Shown: piece after piece, positions 50,144-62,117 of the stretch | Position numbering within the stretch: position 1 is the stretch's first letter | Layout: every line of letters starts with the position of its first letter | DNA from: Diadema setosum | Lineage: Eukaryota > Echinodermata > Echinoidea > Diadematoida > Diadematidae | Length of the DNA stretch: 64,000 nt | Direction of reading: 5' to 3' | Assembly (NCBI RefSeq): GCF_964275005.1 | Contig: NC_092686.1 | Coordinates: 48,223,627-48,287,626 of the forward strand | The notes under the pieces: generated by a model | Databases searched by the model: none | The model's input: the letters and a program-made list of their open reading frames with translations, nothing else | What the model was told of the DNA's origin: nothing | Position numbers and translations under genes: made by a program

Positions 50144-53100
50144 AGACCCTTTCGTCTCACATACTAGTAGTTTAGCATTCATGAAAGTTCCATATCACAT
50201 TCTCGACGTATCTTCCTTTAGTGATTCAAATACTTGTGTTCTTCTGCCGCATCTCACTTCCCTTCTTTGAGCTACAGAGTCTATTCTATTTGGTCATTGT
50301 TTTTCTGAACGTCACAAAGAAGACAAATGACGTAAGCATTCCTCTATCTTTAGCTTGGAGACGCCGAGTGTCTGTGATGTGTAACGAGATACCAATGAGA
50401 TAGACGTCCAAGACTGCGTGGGGGAATGACCCGTGGGACGCCTCCCCTAAACCAGCGGTGATGCAAGTCTATTCAGATAGTGATACTTCTTAGCAATGGA
50501 GTGTCACAGTTGTGAAATCAAATCTCAATAAAAATATTCATGAAATCATAATTCAGAGAGAGAGGGGGGGGGGGGACACGGAGAGAGCAGTAGGAGTGGG
50601 AGACAAAGGGTTGGAACATGAGGTGTTGGAGGTGAAGTTTAAGGAGGAGGAGGAAGAAGAAAAGATGGCTAAACATAAAGAGGTAAAGCGAATATAGGTG
50701 GTGGTGGTGGTGGTGTGAAGGGCGGTGAACGAGGAGACTATCAAAGTCACTGAGAAATTAATAACTATTGTATGTTCTTATTCAGTCTTGAATATTTTGC
50801 GCATTCCAAGTTTCTAGGATGTAAGTACCGGAACAACAATTTGATAGATGATAAACACCATTTTTTTTTAATTGTATTATTATTATCATTATCATTATTT
50901 TTTTGTTACGTATTACTGTACAGGTATAATGTTGTGCGATTTCCCATCATACAATAGAGAACAAATGAATGTTGATGAAGTCAGTAATAACAGCACGGCA
51001 TAATTCAATCTGGAATTTCCTGCTAGCTTGATGCTATAGCTCCAAGGAAACCGTGGCTCTACGAATTAAACTAGTCTTAATTAAATTCCTCGTTAAATGA
51101 GACATCTTGCGAGCAATAATACCCCTGATCACGAAACCAATAGGGAGGTAAAGCATTAATGGTTAAAAAGAAATTGAATTACGTCCACTGGACGTGTTGG
51201 GAAAGAGAGAAATACCAGGGAGAATTCATTTCATTGGTATACGGCGTGCTGACGGTTGTTGTTGTTGTTTTTTTTTTTCTTCTATTTCTTTCATGTCGCT
51301 GAAAGTGACGCGAATAGGAAGTAATTTGCTTGGTGTATGTCATGAATGACAAGCACGATCTGAATGGGAGTTATTTGACGAGCGCGGCTTGTCTGAAGTA
51401 TTCAAAGCGCGCAAGCACGCTTTCCACATGACGGAAGTATTGTTCAGCGTGCGAGTCCGCGGGATTTCTGGCTATGTTCACATTCACTCAAGACATCCTG
51501 AATTGTAGCTGTAACGCATTCTTTCAAACTACTCTGACAATTCTCTGCCATGTATATAATTATACACATATCAGTCTTGAGTGATATGCTTTGTCTATAA
51601 AAGAAGGCGAAGCTTGATAGCGATAGGCATATTTAGAAGGAAAAATTTTACGGCATGAGAAATTGTTTTCAAAGACAGTGGTCACATGAAAACAACTGCG
51701 TGCGTATCAAAAAAAAAAATTATAATGAGCGAAAATACGTAAAGAAGAGCGTTATGACCTTAATAATATTCTGTGTGCCAGCTGTCATGTTATCTGTCAT
51801 TTCATCTAAATGTAATAGATCGATTAGAATAACCATTGATGAGATCAAAGATCCTACACACTACGGAGTGAGGGATCTTTGATGAAATGATGAAGAGGAC
51901 CGTTGTTTCTCACTCCACTTCTGATTCAGACACCGAAAAAACAGAAAGATATTTCTTGCTTGCTCATGAAGGCATCGACTCGCCCCATTTTGAGAGATGC
52001 GATAAAGATATAAAGCAACCTGGAAATTACAGGACCTGGTGTGAAATTATCTGAAAAAAAAAGTCTTATAGGCGAAAAGGTATACAAAGTTAGATTTCAC
52101 TTTCCCAAAATTCGTATGGCGTAATGCCACTCTTTGTTCAAGTCAGTCTCTGTGAACAGATTGAAATTAAACGATTAGAATAGTAAAAGTTTATAGTAAT
52201 AGTTTTTAGAAAGAAAACGTATTCTTCGTATCAAATGCAGCGTTGTGTTGTAGGACTGATAACCTAAAATTATTATTTTGGGAATAGGAAGGTATTCTAG
52301 TTGTTAGATTATGGATGAATATGTTTTCTTTTTCTCAATATCTTGTCAACACACACCATCATAAGCTGTGGTATGACGGCATTATTACACTCATCCAGTT
52401 CGCATAATGGTTGTCGCAAATATGATAGATGAAAACGAGTGAGACATTAAGCTTTCGCTATTTTATGAATGCTACATGTTCTAACCGATTTTGTTTGATT
52501 TTGCTGTGCTGTTAAAGAGTAAAAACGAACATTATACTGTATACTGTGTAGCACATGCAACATCAATTCAAAGTCATGATCTCGGCAACCATTTTGATAA
52601 CCACGGGGCATTGTGGTAATTGACCCATTGATTTAAGTGGTCAAAATGCCCTTACATCATTTCTCCTTTTTTTCAGTTTCACTCCAATTTTGTCAGAGAT
52701 AATTCTTATTCGCTTATTATGTTGTTATTCATGTTGACCCGGAAATTCCTCGACATACAAACAATAAAGGTAGTAACATCGCCCATTCCCCCATCACCAC
52801 GAGTGAAGGCGCCAGCCAGCCAGACAGAGCTGAAGAAGTGACTCAGACAAGTAACGCAACTGTTCTCTCAGTTATCTTTACAACTTACGCAAAATAGACC
52901 TAAGTTCAATCGAACAGATTTAATTACGTACTACCTGGATGAATCAAAATCTACATCGATATATGGTTATTCATGATTTTTCTTCTGGGTATATGTTCTT
53001 CTTTTAAAGCGCAATTCAAAAAACGGAAGACGTGATGAGGCAAAATGCAAGACTTATCCTGCTGTGTAGTCCTATATGAAATTTTTCAAGGTTGCTATGA

Positions 53101-55680
53101 GGCCATTTTACGAAACATTTTACTTAGATATATATCCCATCTTGGTACGTTCTTCTGTAAGTGTGATTAAAAGGTAGAGGCGTACCAAGATTCAAGACTT
53201 GCAGCGTTATTAAGATACCCCCGCGTATATCATAGGTATTCTAAATATGAAGCATTTCCCGTAGATATTTCAGCAATTTCTATACCAAATCATGTTCAAA
53301 ACTAGTCCTAATGAGTCGAGAACAAGAGTATTAACAGTCGCGATTGTTTTCTGCTCTTGTTAGTTCATTGATTTCCATGTCTCTCAGCTGAGAACTCCCT
53401 GAAGTTATTTTTGTATTTTATTTCCACAAGAGGGACTAAACAGAACGATAGTGGAGATAGGGAACATAACGAGAGATTTGACACTTCGTAGACACTGCTT
53501 GAGTTGCTCACCTTTGGGCTTTCATAAAGAATATGATATTGCTTCGGTTACATTATTCAGATTTCTTTGTTACTCTGCAAACTTGTCAAAAAACATGTCT
53601 TCAAACCATGGAGGTACAAACCCTGTATACCTTCATGTTCAGACTCAATACTCCACGATATTATACAAAAAAAAAAAAAAAAAAAAAAAAACACACCTGA
53701 GATCAAGGCAAGAGCCTTATCAGCGCATGCGTAGAAGAACTTCCCCTCGCATTCTCGTCCGTCTCTCAAGGACATATGAAATGAATGCGAGGTATGTGAT
53801 GAATTGATAAAATAAATCCATGTCCATTTTGTAAATAGAAACCAGCGATGACACCCCTCCTGACGAAGGAGGGATGGTAGGCCTACATACCAACCGTTAT
53901 TGGACCTCGACAGGAATGAGATTTCGACTAAAAATGTCTGGGCCTGAAATCCGTTTTGCATCATGACAGGATCATTGCCAGAAATAGAAATACCCATACA
54001 GCCAGGATTTATGACACACCTTATCAAGGACAGAAGGCTGGGTACATGGCGACGACGCTGTGTTAATGGCGCCAGATTTAGTGAACTCCCTTCTTCTACG
54101 AGCGACTCATCGTACATCCGCTCTTTTTTTTTTATGCAAGGACAGTTTTTAACAATATTAACAAGCGATTAGTGTATATTTTGATTAAAAAGACATGCTA
54201 TTATTCGTAGCTTAATAGTAATTATTCTGAAAAGTTTCTACTTTTCCAAGGAAAAGCGGTGATCCAAGAGGGCCGAGAAAAAACAAACATGTAGGTGCAG
54301 GGATGCCACGATCTGAGAGGAGCTGTAAGGCGTGAGATTTTGCTTCGAGGGAGCGAAAGGAGTTTTAGCGATTTGGTACATAGGCCTACCAAATAAGATA
54401 TTTTTGACTTACTTCTAGTATCTTTGTTGTTGTTGTTGTGGGGGGGGGGGGGTGGTGATGATCGTGGTCATTGGAAATCCATGTATTTCCTTTTTGTGTG
54501 GTTGTGAGGAGTGAGAAAAAGCGTCAGGCGTGTGAGCGTGAAAAAAAGACCCCCGAGGAGTTAGTCTTACTCCTAATGCGTGAGACTTGGTAGATGTGTA
54601 GATGATAAAGAGGTCACGAGCTGGAGAGGTCTATGCAGCGACAGGTTGTGTTTGAAGTGCTCATAACTATGTGCGTTACGATCGGCAATGCAGACGAATT
54701 ATACTTTGAACACTTGAATCTTATTACAAGTCTCAGAAAGATATTTTCCTCAAACTTTCAGAGGTGTGCCCTACTGATATTGCTGCGTTCACTCGACCCA
54801 AGTGTATTATTAGGTATATATTGATCAGTATATTATTAAGTCATTTAAGTATTTTATAACCTCTTCTCCAAGAACTTATCCAGGATGGGGTATGATCTTA
54901 GATTCCCATCTGTACGTTTTAGAAATAATATTAATTGGTTGTGGAATAAGATAGATATTTACATTCAAGTCTCAACTTTGACTCTTCGTGCATGATCTTT
55001 ATTGTATAACAACGTATGATGGAGGAATATATTTAAGAAGACTACAATGTATATTAAACCTGTTTGATGATGAAAGTATGTAGCTAGCTGAGAATGAATA
55101 TGTCTATGACTGTTTTATTTTGTGTCTAGAAGTGATGACCATACTATCTCTTGTGTCAATTATGATAAACTCATCATACAATTAATCTTATGAAACTCAA
55201 GACAATCATAAAGCATGACAAGCAATTTCAAAAATAACAAATATAATTCTCCAGACTACAGTTTCATCGTCATTACCAAAACTAATCAACAGGTAATAAA
55301 ACCTGACACCACTATCCTTTCATCATCATGATCAATTTATTCTTCCTCATTCCTCAAGACAAATCACTCTTAACATCATGAGCCATTCAACCATCCATCA
55401 TAAATACACAGGCATCAATTAGCATTGAAACCAATTCAGGTTTATTGTTAATGTCCACGCAAGGAGAAACAGACAAAATAAAAAGATCTGCTTGCACTTG
55501 CATCATCACATCTTTTGCCCACATTCTCTTTTGTTCAGTGATATTTCCTGTCACTTGCAAGTGGCAAATAAGGTTTTGTGCCATAGACCTGACCTCTTCT
55601 TAACCACTACACATATAATTATTTTGGAACTGGTGAGGAAAAGGGACGTAAGGTAGCTTTCTGAAAAAAATGGCACAGAC
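50144..55680. other. VGLL4-ATG7 intergenic region, right part
   Basis: No exon recognised. It holds a GAGA/G-run at about 50555-50575, a (GGT)n tract near 50697-50715, a poly-A run at 53667-53691, a G-run near 54440 and a small imperfect hairpin (AGATCAAAGATCC ... GGATCTTTGAT) at about 51842-51880. The 186-residue antisense frame at 53557-54117 reads through the poly-A run and is not credible. Confidence 0.5.
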
Positions 55681-55895
55681 AAACAGATAGATGGATAGAC
55701 AGATAGTAAGATAATAAAATAGACATATTAATAGATATACTCAGTCAGTCACACAGACAGATAGACAGACAGACATATAGATAGCCTGAGACACAGACAG
55801 ACAGAAAGACATACAGAGTAACAGAGAGTGACAGTAAGATGGAAATACAGACACACACAAGATGGCAAGATAGACAGATAGACAGACAGACAAAT
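55680..55895. repeat. Degenerate (AGAC)n/(GATA)n microsatellite
   Basis: Irregular array of AGAC and AGAT units over about 200 bp. Confidence 0.85.
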
Positions 55896-55952
55896 CAATA
55901 CTGTAATCCCAACAGCACCTGTGACAGGCCCCAAGTTTTTGCCAGTAATGTG

Positions 55953-55973
55953 TTTTTTTTTTTTTTTTTTTTT
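55953..55973. repeat. Poly-T run
   Basis: About 21 T; on the minus strand a poly-A. It could be a retroposed tail, but no element is recognised next to it. Confidence 0.7.
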
Positions 55974-57645
55974 ATGTGTGCAAGAGATAACTGTGAATGA
56001 AATATGCTTTGATCAATTAATTTCACAAGTTAATTCAGATGAGATGAAAGGTAATATAAACCTGGATTTATCATACACATAATGTAACATTGCACAATTT
56101 GTAATTATGACAATTATCTAGTTACTTCAAGTCTTCTAGTTCACTTCAAGTTGCAAAAATATAAACTTAACTGAGTATAAGAAATATAGTGGAAGGCATA
56201 AAGTACAAAATTAAAGTTTTGCATAATGGGATCACAACATCCATATATATAGTAGACAACATGAAATACAAAATCAAAGTTCTGCTTATGGGATTATATA
56301 ACATCTATATGTACACTTCACTGCAGTGCAGACATATATCACTACACTGGCTTGACAGCATAGGCGAAGACTCATAGCTTCATTAGCCAAAACATGTAGA
56401 CTGTACATATACAAGTAAACATTTGTTTTCATAAATTCTTCCAATTTTAGAATAAAGCAGATGTACATATATACTATGTCAAGCTGTATAATCTTCTGCA
56501 GCAGTAAAACACATCTATATTTATAACTTGAAAAATGGCAGAGAATAATGACCACTGATTCATCCATAATTGATACAGGGTGATATAAAGCAATAATGTT
56601 TAAAACCTCCTGATGACGACAACCAATTGTGGTGCCATCCATCCATCACAAAATATTTTTTTTGAGTACTTATAGAAAAGAGTAATTCTCTGTAGGTCTT
56701 CCAATATTATCATACATGTACCTTGCTATATACCTGCTTTGACTTGTATAATGGCTTCTGCCTCAACGACTTAGATGTAACCAAGCTAATCGAGGGTAAC
56801 CGACTTCTCGGTAGATGAGCTACAAGATAACAGTAAAAACATTACCCACTGGTACAACTGTATATTCTTGACACTTATGTCACTTACAAAGAAAAGTAAC
56901 GTTCATTGGCCAACCCTCCCAATTTTCAACAAACTTGTACATAGCATTTGGTCACACAATCTTGTATGTGGAGTTTGCGAACCAATAGGTTTATAGATAA
57001 AGAATGGAAGGATTTGTGAAATTTTCTCTTTTCTGTCTTCTCACTGACAGTCTGCCAGGCACAAAAAGAGAAAAATCTAAGTTATCAAGTAAAAATAATA
57101 TTATGATAATTCTACAAATATCCAGAGAAGATTGTAACAAATGAAACATTTCATCCTATTATACTGGCAACAATGAAATATTTCAGTATTCTTGTAATTT
57201 CTCTTGGGAAAGATACATCAGAACAATCCTCTGACACAGCACCTATTTCCATGTATTACAACACAGTCCTCATGTTTGCAATCTTATCTTCCCATCACTT
57301 TCCAAAATGCTCATTCATGAGGCTTTATCATACGAAATAATTCATAGAGTTTAATGCATGAACATTTTCTTTGGACAGTGTTGTACTGATACAGCAGCAT
57401 CATTTTGTGGCAATAAGAGACAGAGACAACAAACATGAACATGGCTTTTATGTTTTTGTTTGCTTTTTGTTTGTTTGTTTTTTCAACCAAAGATACTCAT
57501 TTTGGTGTCCTCAATACAATTCTTAACCATTACTTCAACCAATCTTAGAATTGTCTTTTCATTCCTGATTTGCAATAATACATACCGTACACAATAGCTT
57601 CTCTGTGGCATGGCATGAATGGGAATTGTGAGATAACCATAATCC

Positions 57646-58630
57646 TTTATTCCTAGCTCTAGACAAACTGCAAAAAATTACATCATTTCAAATCTTCTTA
57701 CAGGTACACTCAACTATATGTACATATACACCCCACATGCCCCTTGATTTCTTGGAGAAACAAATGGAAATTCTTGCTACGAAGGAGAAGTCATGTGATA
57801 TTCTTGAACTGAAGTGTACCTTCTTCCTATCTCAAAATGATTAGTTAGTAAAAATCTGCAAATCATGCATGTCAAAGAAAAAATCCTGAGTTGCAACAAT
57901 GATAACAATCAGCCAATCGGTGTAAACCTCTTGGTCATCCTGTGGTATTAAAGTGAGTTGTAATCAGTAACTGAGGGTTACAAGCACTATTTCTTGATTT
58001 AGAATGAGGCAAAAAACATAAGCAGTTATCTTCCATCAAGTAGATTTCTACCCTGCTCAATCTGTGAAAGTTCATTGTCATGAAAAATGCCCACAAATGT
58101 TAATTCAATGTTTCTACCAGTTATCTACTTGACGATAACAGAAAATTTGTGCGATGAAAAGCACAATACTCTTTTTCTCTTCACATAACATCGCTGGGGT
58201 GACAAGACCTTGTAGATCTTGTATCTCAAATTGTGGTGAAAATGACTTTTTGAGATCAATGGTCAGATACAGTTAAGTAATGTCCTATCCAAATCCTAGA
58301 TGTCTTACCCCAAAAATGGAGCCACCACCTCATGTCAAAGGAAAGGCTATCCCATTTGATATTGTGCTTTGGCTGCCATCTTTTTTCCCTCTCTGGAACA
58401 TTTGGCATTTCGTAGATACGAGGTCCTGTCACCCCAGCAACGATAAACATTTCTAAAGCTTGAATGAAATTGATGTGGCTACAATTTAGATGATATCACA
58501 GACAGAAACATGAGAGAAATCAATCAAAACCGTTTATCTCTTGTGATAGTACAAACTTTCTACTGTGCTTGAGGATCCAAACTCCAAGTCTGAGATTACT
58601 AAAGGCAGGAATGATACCATTACTATGACA
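57646..58630 (-). other. ATG7 3'UTR (probable)
   Basis: Follows the ATG7 stop codon on the minus strand. The nearest canonical AATAAA (plus-strand TTTATT) is at 57646-57651, giving about 1 kb of 3'UTR. Sequence further left to about 56 kb is equally repeat-poor, so a longer UTR is possible. Confidence 0.4.
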
Positions 58631-58675
58631 TCACTGTGATGTAATGCTACTGTCATCATCACTGAAATCCAGGAT
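58631..58675 (-). CDS. ATG7: ATG7 terminal exon
   Basis: Fourteen codons plus TGA (58633-58631) after acceptor CTTTTCAG. The peptide [14 protein letters not shown] corresponds to the acidic IWDMSDDE-type tail of vertebrate ATG7, extended by a few residues. Confidence 0.9.
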   Translation of the reverse strand: MLDFSDDDSSITSQ

Positions 58676-61600
58676 CTGAAAAGATAATTAGGAATGCAAA
58701 GAGATTAGAAAGTCTATCAATGGAAAAGTTTCTAGTCTTGAAACTGGCATAGTTCTATACACAAGTAAATTATTAAACTAATCTTATGCTCTCTTTTCAT
58801 TATTGGGCAATGACAGTAAACTTAGCTGAATTAATTATCAAGCTTTCTCTACTGTTGATATAGAATTGTTCTTTATTATTCTTGTTGCTGACTAATGATA
58901 TGGTCCATCATACAATGGTTTATAACGTGCTAACAGAATAGTCACCATCACTTTTTTGTCGTACAATTCCTACACAAACTCCAAACTTTGCAGTGGTGTG
59001 AAAATAACAATTGTGCTGGGGAAAGATAATTTTGATCAGTTTTGCTTGTGTTAATCTGACTGTCGGTGCTGAAGCTCGATTCAAGGTACATGCATGAGAG
59101 ATAAGAGCAGCACCAAACTTGAAATCAAGCGATGCCTCATCCTGAGTCCTCTACTCACCTCTGCTAATTCACTTTCTTGGTGTAGAAGACTCAATCCCGT
59201 CAGATCCTCCACAAACCTCGGCTCGTTAAAGACTTTCAGCAGAAAGTCAAATCCCTCCTTCTCATAGCTGTCTGTGACCACATCACAGCAAGCAGTACAC
59301 TTATCAAAGCGTACACTGGCTGGAAGAACACAGTGGTAGCGGGCAAGGAACCCTCGGATCTATGCAGACATTAGGACAGGTGGCATTAATTGATAAGAAA
59401 CTGATTTCCAGGATTGACGCCCATGGTATTTCACTTCCAAGCAATGTGTCTCAATATCAACATATGACCGAGATGCGACTTTCAACAGTCTTTCAACGTG
59501 TCTCTCTCTCTCTCTTGTTTGTTTTCTACATCAACTTTTCATAATCATCCTTCATATCCAACATTCAATCAATTGAGCACATACTGCTCTATTCTGTGTG
59601 GGATGTGTCAACTAATTATTATCATTCTCTTTATTATTACAGGATAGGTCTGCAAATTACTATACACTGCAACAGAAAATATATAAAAAAGAGTATGAAT
59701 TGACAAACAAACAACAAAACACTGCATTTCATGTAGACATTAACAGAGAATGAAGAAGAGAGTTTTAAAGATGACACAGGGAGTAAAGAGAAAGAGACTA
59801 AAGAGAAATGGAGGTGAACTGACCTGGTGAGGTACCAGACCAAGAGGTGAGACCAGATCAGCTGTGAGGTGAGAATCTTTGGCACTTGTCTCTGCTGCTG
59901 CATAGCCCCTGCAGTGTTGGTATACATAATATCACTTGCTTAACATTGATAACTCTACATAATAATGAACGAAAATAATAAGTTTTCCTGACATTAAACT
60001 CTCATTTTGGACACTGTGTAATTTTGAACATTTTTGTGATATGGACACTGGAATGAGAGACTGTGATAAAAAGGAAATCTAGCATGTAATACAAGAGGTG
60101 TCAGGAATGCCTGTAAATCTTTGATAGAATATCACAGCTCATGTCCTTTGTGTAGGAAGTGTATGAATTAGATAAGAGCATAAAAGAAACATGTATTCTG
60201 ATAAAATTTGACAGCAAAAATCCTTTGCAATCTACGTGCATTGCCAGGATCACAGTCTGTCACTGTTTGTAACATTTTTGTCAAAGCTTTAACCTATTTC
60301 CCATTACATCCTGCTGTGACACAGAAAACACTGACATATGGTTTTGAACGGATGGGATTAATAATGAAAAGTCACATGACCTTGGTAATCTACAGTCATG
60401 TGACTCCAGTCACATGACCTCAGATACTCACTCATCTGGATGTTGAAGGATGCTGATCATGAGTTCAACCACGAGGGCAGCAGCCACCATGGATAGACCT
60501 GGTCTTGACACGGTGCATTGCTGGTCCAGTGTTCGGTCCTTTGTGGACTGCATGGATTAGAGCAGAGTTGAAGATTAGCATTTCTGTATTACCAGAGGAC
60601 TAGCTTGATTAGGATTTCAACTAGAACTGTCTTGGGGAACAACGCAAAGCATCATAGGTTATCCATGCCACTTTGAATAATTAGGATCTAGTTTCAGATC
60701 AATCATGGTTTCATGAAACAGACCCCTCAATGCTTCTTTGATAGCTGTAGACAATAATACAAATAGACTTCATTGCATTCAATCACATTTAGATTCTGAA
60801 GATCCCATCCCTTTATTCATGGAACAGAATTCAGTTATCTTTCCATACCTAAAGCTGTATTTCCCCTCTACGATATTATCAATGGACAGAACTGCAGCAC
60901 TTGTTACATTAGAGAAACTATATTCAATCAATTTGCTCTGGCAAGCGAGAAGAGACCTCAAATCTTTATAGAAAGCTAATTATAATTGTAGTCTCATCCT
61001 TCTTTTGACATCTGTCCAAAGCTTGCCATCTTAACTTGTCATACAGGCAGGCTATGCTTAGGTTATGATATAAATATTCATCTGCTAGATTTGTAGTCAT
61101 GATCCAACAAAAGGTGGTTGGAAATCTCCATTTGAAGAGTTTTTGTGGCAAAAATGGATGTTGCTCACATCACCAGGTGCCACCACATCATTGCAGAAGT
61201 AGCATCCCAGCTTGTGGCCAGGGATATGGGATAGGTTGGAGTAGGAGGAGGATGTGGACGCCTCCTGAGGCTCTGGAGGGGGAGGTTGGTCCTTGGAGAG
61301 TTTCATTCCGTGTCTTAACACCAGGTAGGTGTCAAAGCCCAGGGCAGCATTCATGACAATCTGGATAGTGAGGAAAATGACAATGACCATCGAGATGAAG
61401 TGACTTTTGATGACCATGTCAAAATTAATCAGGAGTATGACAAATAAAAAGGCACAAAGAAGACATCAGCTGAAGAACAATCCATATATACATGTAATTG
61501 ATGAATTGTCATTTCTTTCTAAATGTGCATAACTGCTATGTCAGACCTCCCCAAACATCAAATACAATGAAAACTAGTTTTGGAGATTTAGCAGAGAGTA

Positions 61601-62117
61601 ATAGGTGACTCCACCTATTAGACTCTGCCCATGTTTACCTTCACTAGAGAAAGAGATGATGTCACAATTAAACATACAAAAAGTAATATATCTTAATAAC
61701 ATCCTCAACTAACCTGAAACAATATTCCTATCTAAAGAGACAAGGGGTATGGAAGGCATTTGAGAGTGTCATCACTGAAAATTACTCCATGTATTAAACA
61801 TAAATTGTACTGTACTGTATTGCATTGTATTTACGTAAGAAATGTAGTACATCTTGACAGCATTCTCTAATGAACTGGAAACAATATTCCAGTCTAAAGA
61901 GACAAGGAATATGGAAGGCTTTGGGGAGTGTCATCACTCAGCATCACTCCTCAATGACTGCAAAGACAAAGTCTTCCCACCTTCCTTTTACTGCTGCCAA
62001 TGACTGTTGGTAGCCATCTGCTCTCTCGTGTGTCCATCAAAAGGAACAGCACATCATGGTTATCAATCAGCTCTTCCAACTTCTTCACAGACTCCCTCGC
62101 TTGTTGTATGGCTTCCT
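58631..62117 (-). CDS. ATG7: ATG7, E1-like autophagy enzyme (3' part, last six coding exons)
   Basis: Minus-strand exons are 62117-61981, 61360-61169, 60547-60432, 59908-59824, 59359-59159 and 58675-58631. All phases match and give 257 residues, equal to roughly the last third of the ~700-aa family protein. Hallmarks: [13 protein letters not shown] and [17 protein letters not shown] of the adenylation fold; [14 protein letters not shown] with the first Cxx[11 protein letters not shown] with the catalytic cysteine (codon 60517-60515, human Cys572); LGLVPHQIRGFL; KCTACC with the second CxxC; and [12 protein letters not shown] near the end. The known role is activation of ATG8/LC3 and ATG12 in the cytoplasm, with transfer to ATG3 and ATG10. 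The gene continues beyond the right edge. It ends [11 protein letters not shown], a little longer than the human tail. It converges with VGLL4. Confidence 0.96.
59159..59359 (-). CDS. ATG7: ATG7 exon (second CxxC and C-terminal domain)
   Basis: Sixty-seven codons from [13 protein letters not shown] through KCTACCDVV to [12 protein letters not shown]. Donor GTGAGT. The acceptor is CTATGCATAG-like (GCATAG|A), with a poor pyrimidine tract. Confidence 0.95.
59824..59908 (-). CDS. ATG7: ATG7 exon (LGLVPHQ)
   Basis: Acceptor ACTGCAG. One base completes Glu, then [19 protein letters not shown], a variable stretch, and the conserved LGLVPHQ. Donor GTCAGT. Too short to stand out without the flanking exons. 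Confidence 0.93.
60432..60547 (-). CDS. ATG7: ATG7 exon with catalytic cysteine
   Basis: Begins [11 protein letters not shown]; the TGC codon at 60517-60515 is the thioester-forming cysteine. It continues [19 protein letters not shown] and ends split at GA|GTGAGT (two bases carried over). Confidence 0.95.
61169..61360 (-). CDS. ATG7: ATG7 exon (NAALGFDT and first CxxC)
   Basis: Sixty-four codons in phase 0/0. The linker between RHGMK and [11 protein letters not shown] is rich in Pro, Ser and Thr, as in other animals where this loop varies. Donor GTGAGC. Confidence 0.95.
61981..62117 (-). CDS. ATG7: ATG7 exon (adenylation domain, TRESRWLP)
   Basis: First ATG7 exon visible from the right. The acceptor is TATTTCAG and the donor GTGGGA (weak but in frame). 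It starts with two bases of a split codon, then [17 protein letters not shown], the counterpart of the family helix before [17 protein letters not shown]. Confidence 0.93.

Noticed and set aside
51655..51882. 75-residue plus ORF with a hydrophobic segment
   Set aside because: No homology, poor start context, AT-rich codons and overlap with a hairpin; most likely chance.
53557..54117. 186-residue minus-strand ORF
   Set aside because: Reads through a 25-bp poly-A run giving poly-Phe, has no domain and no splice or promoter context; chance frame.
61099..61356. 85-residue plus-strand ORF
   Set aside because: Antisense shadow of the ATG7 exon containing CYFCNDV.
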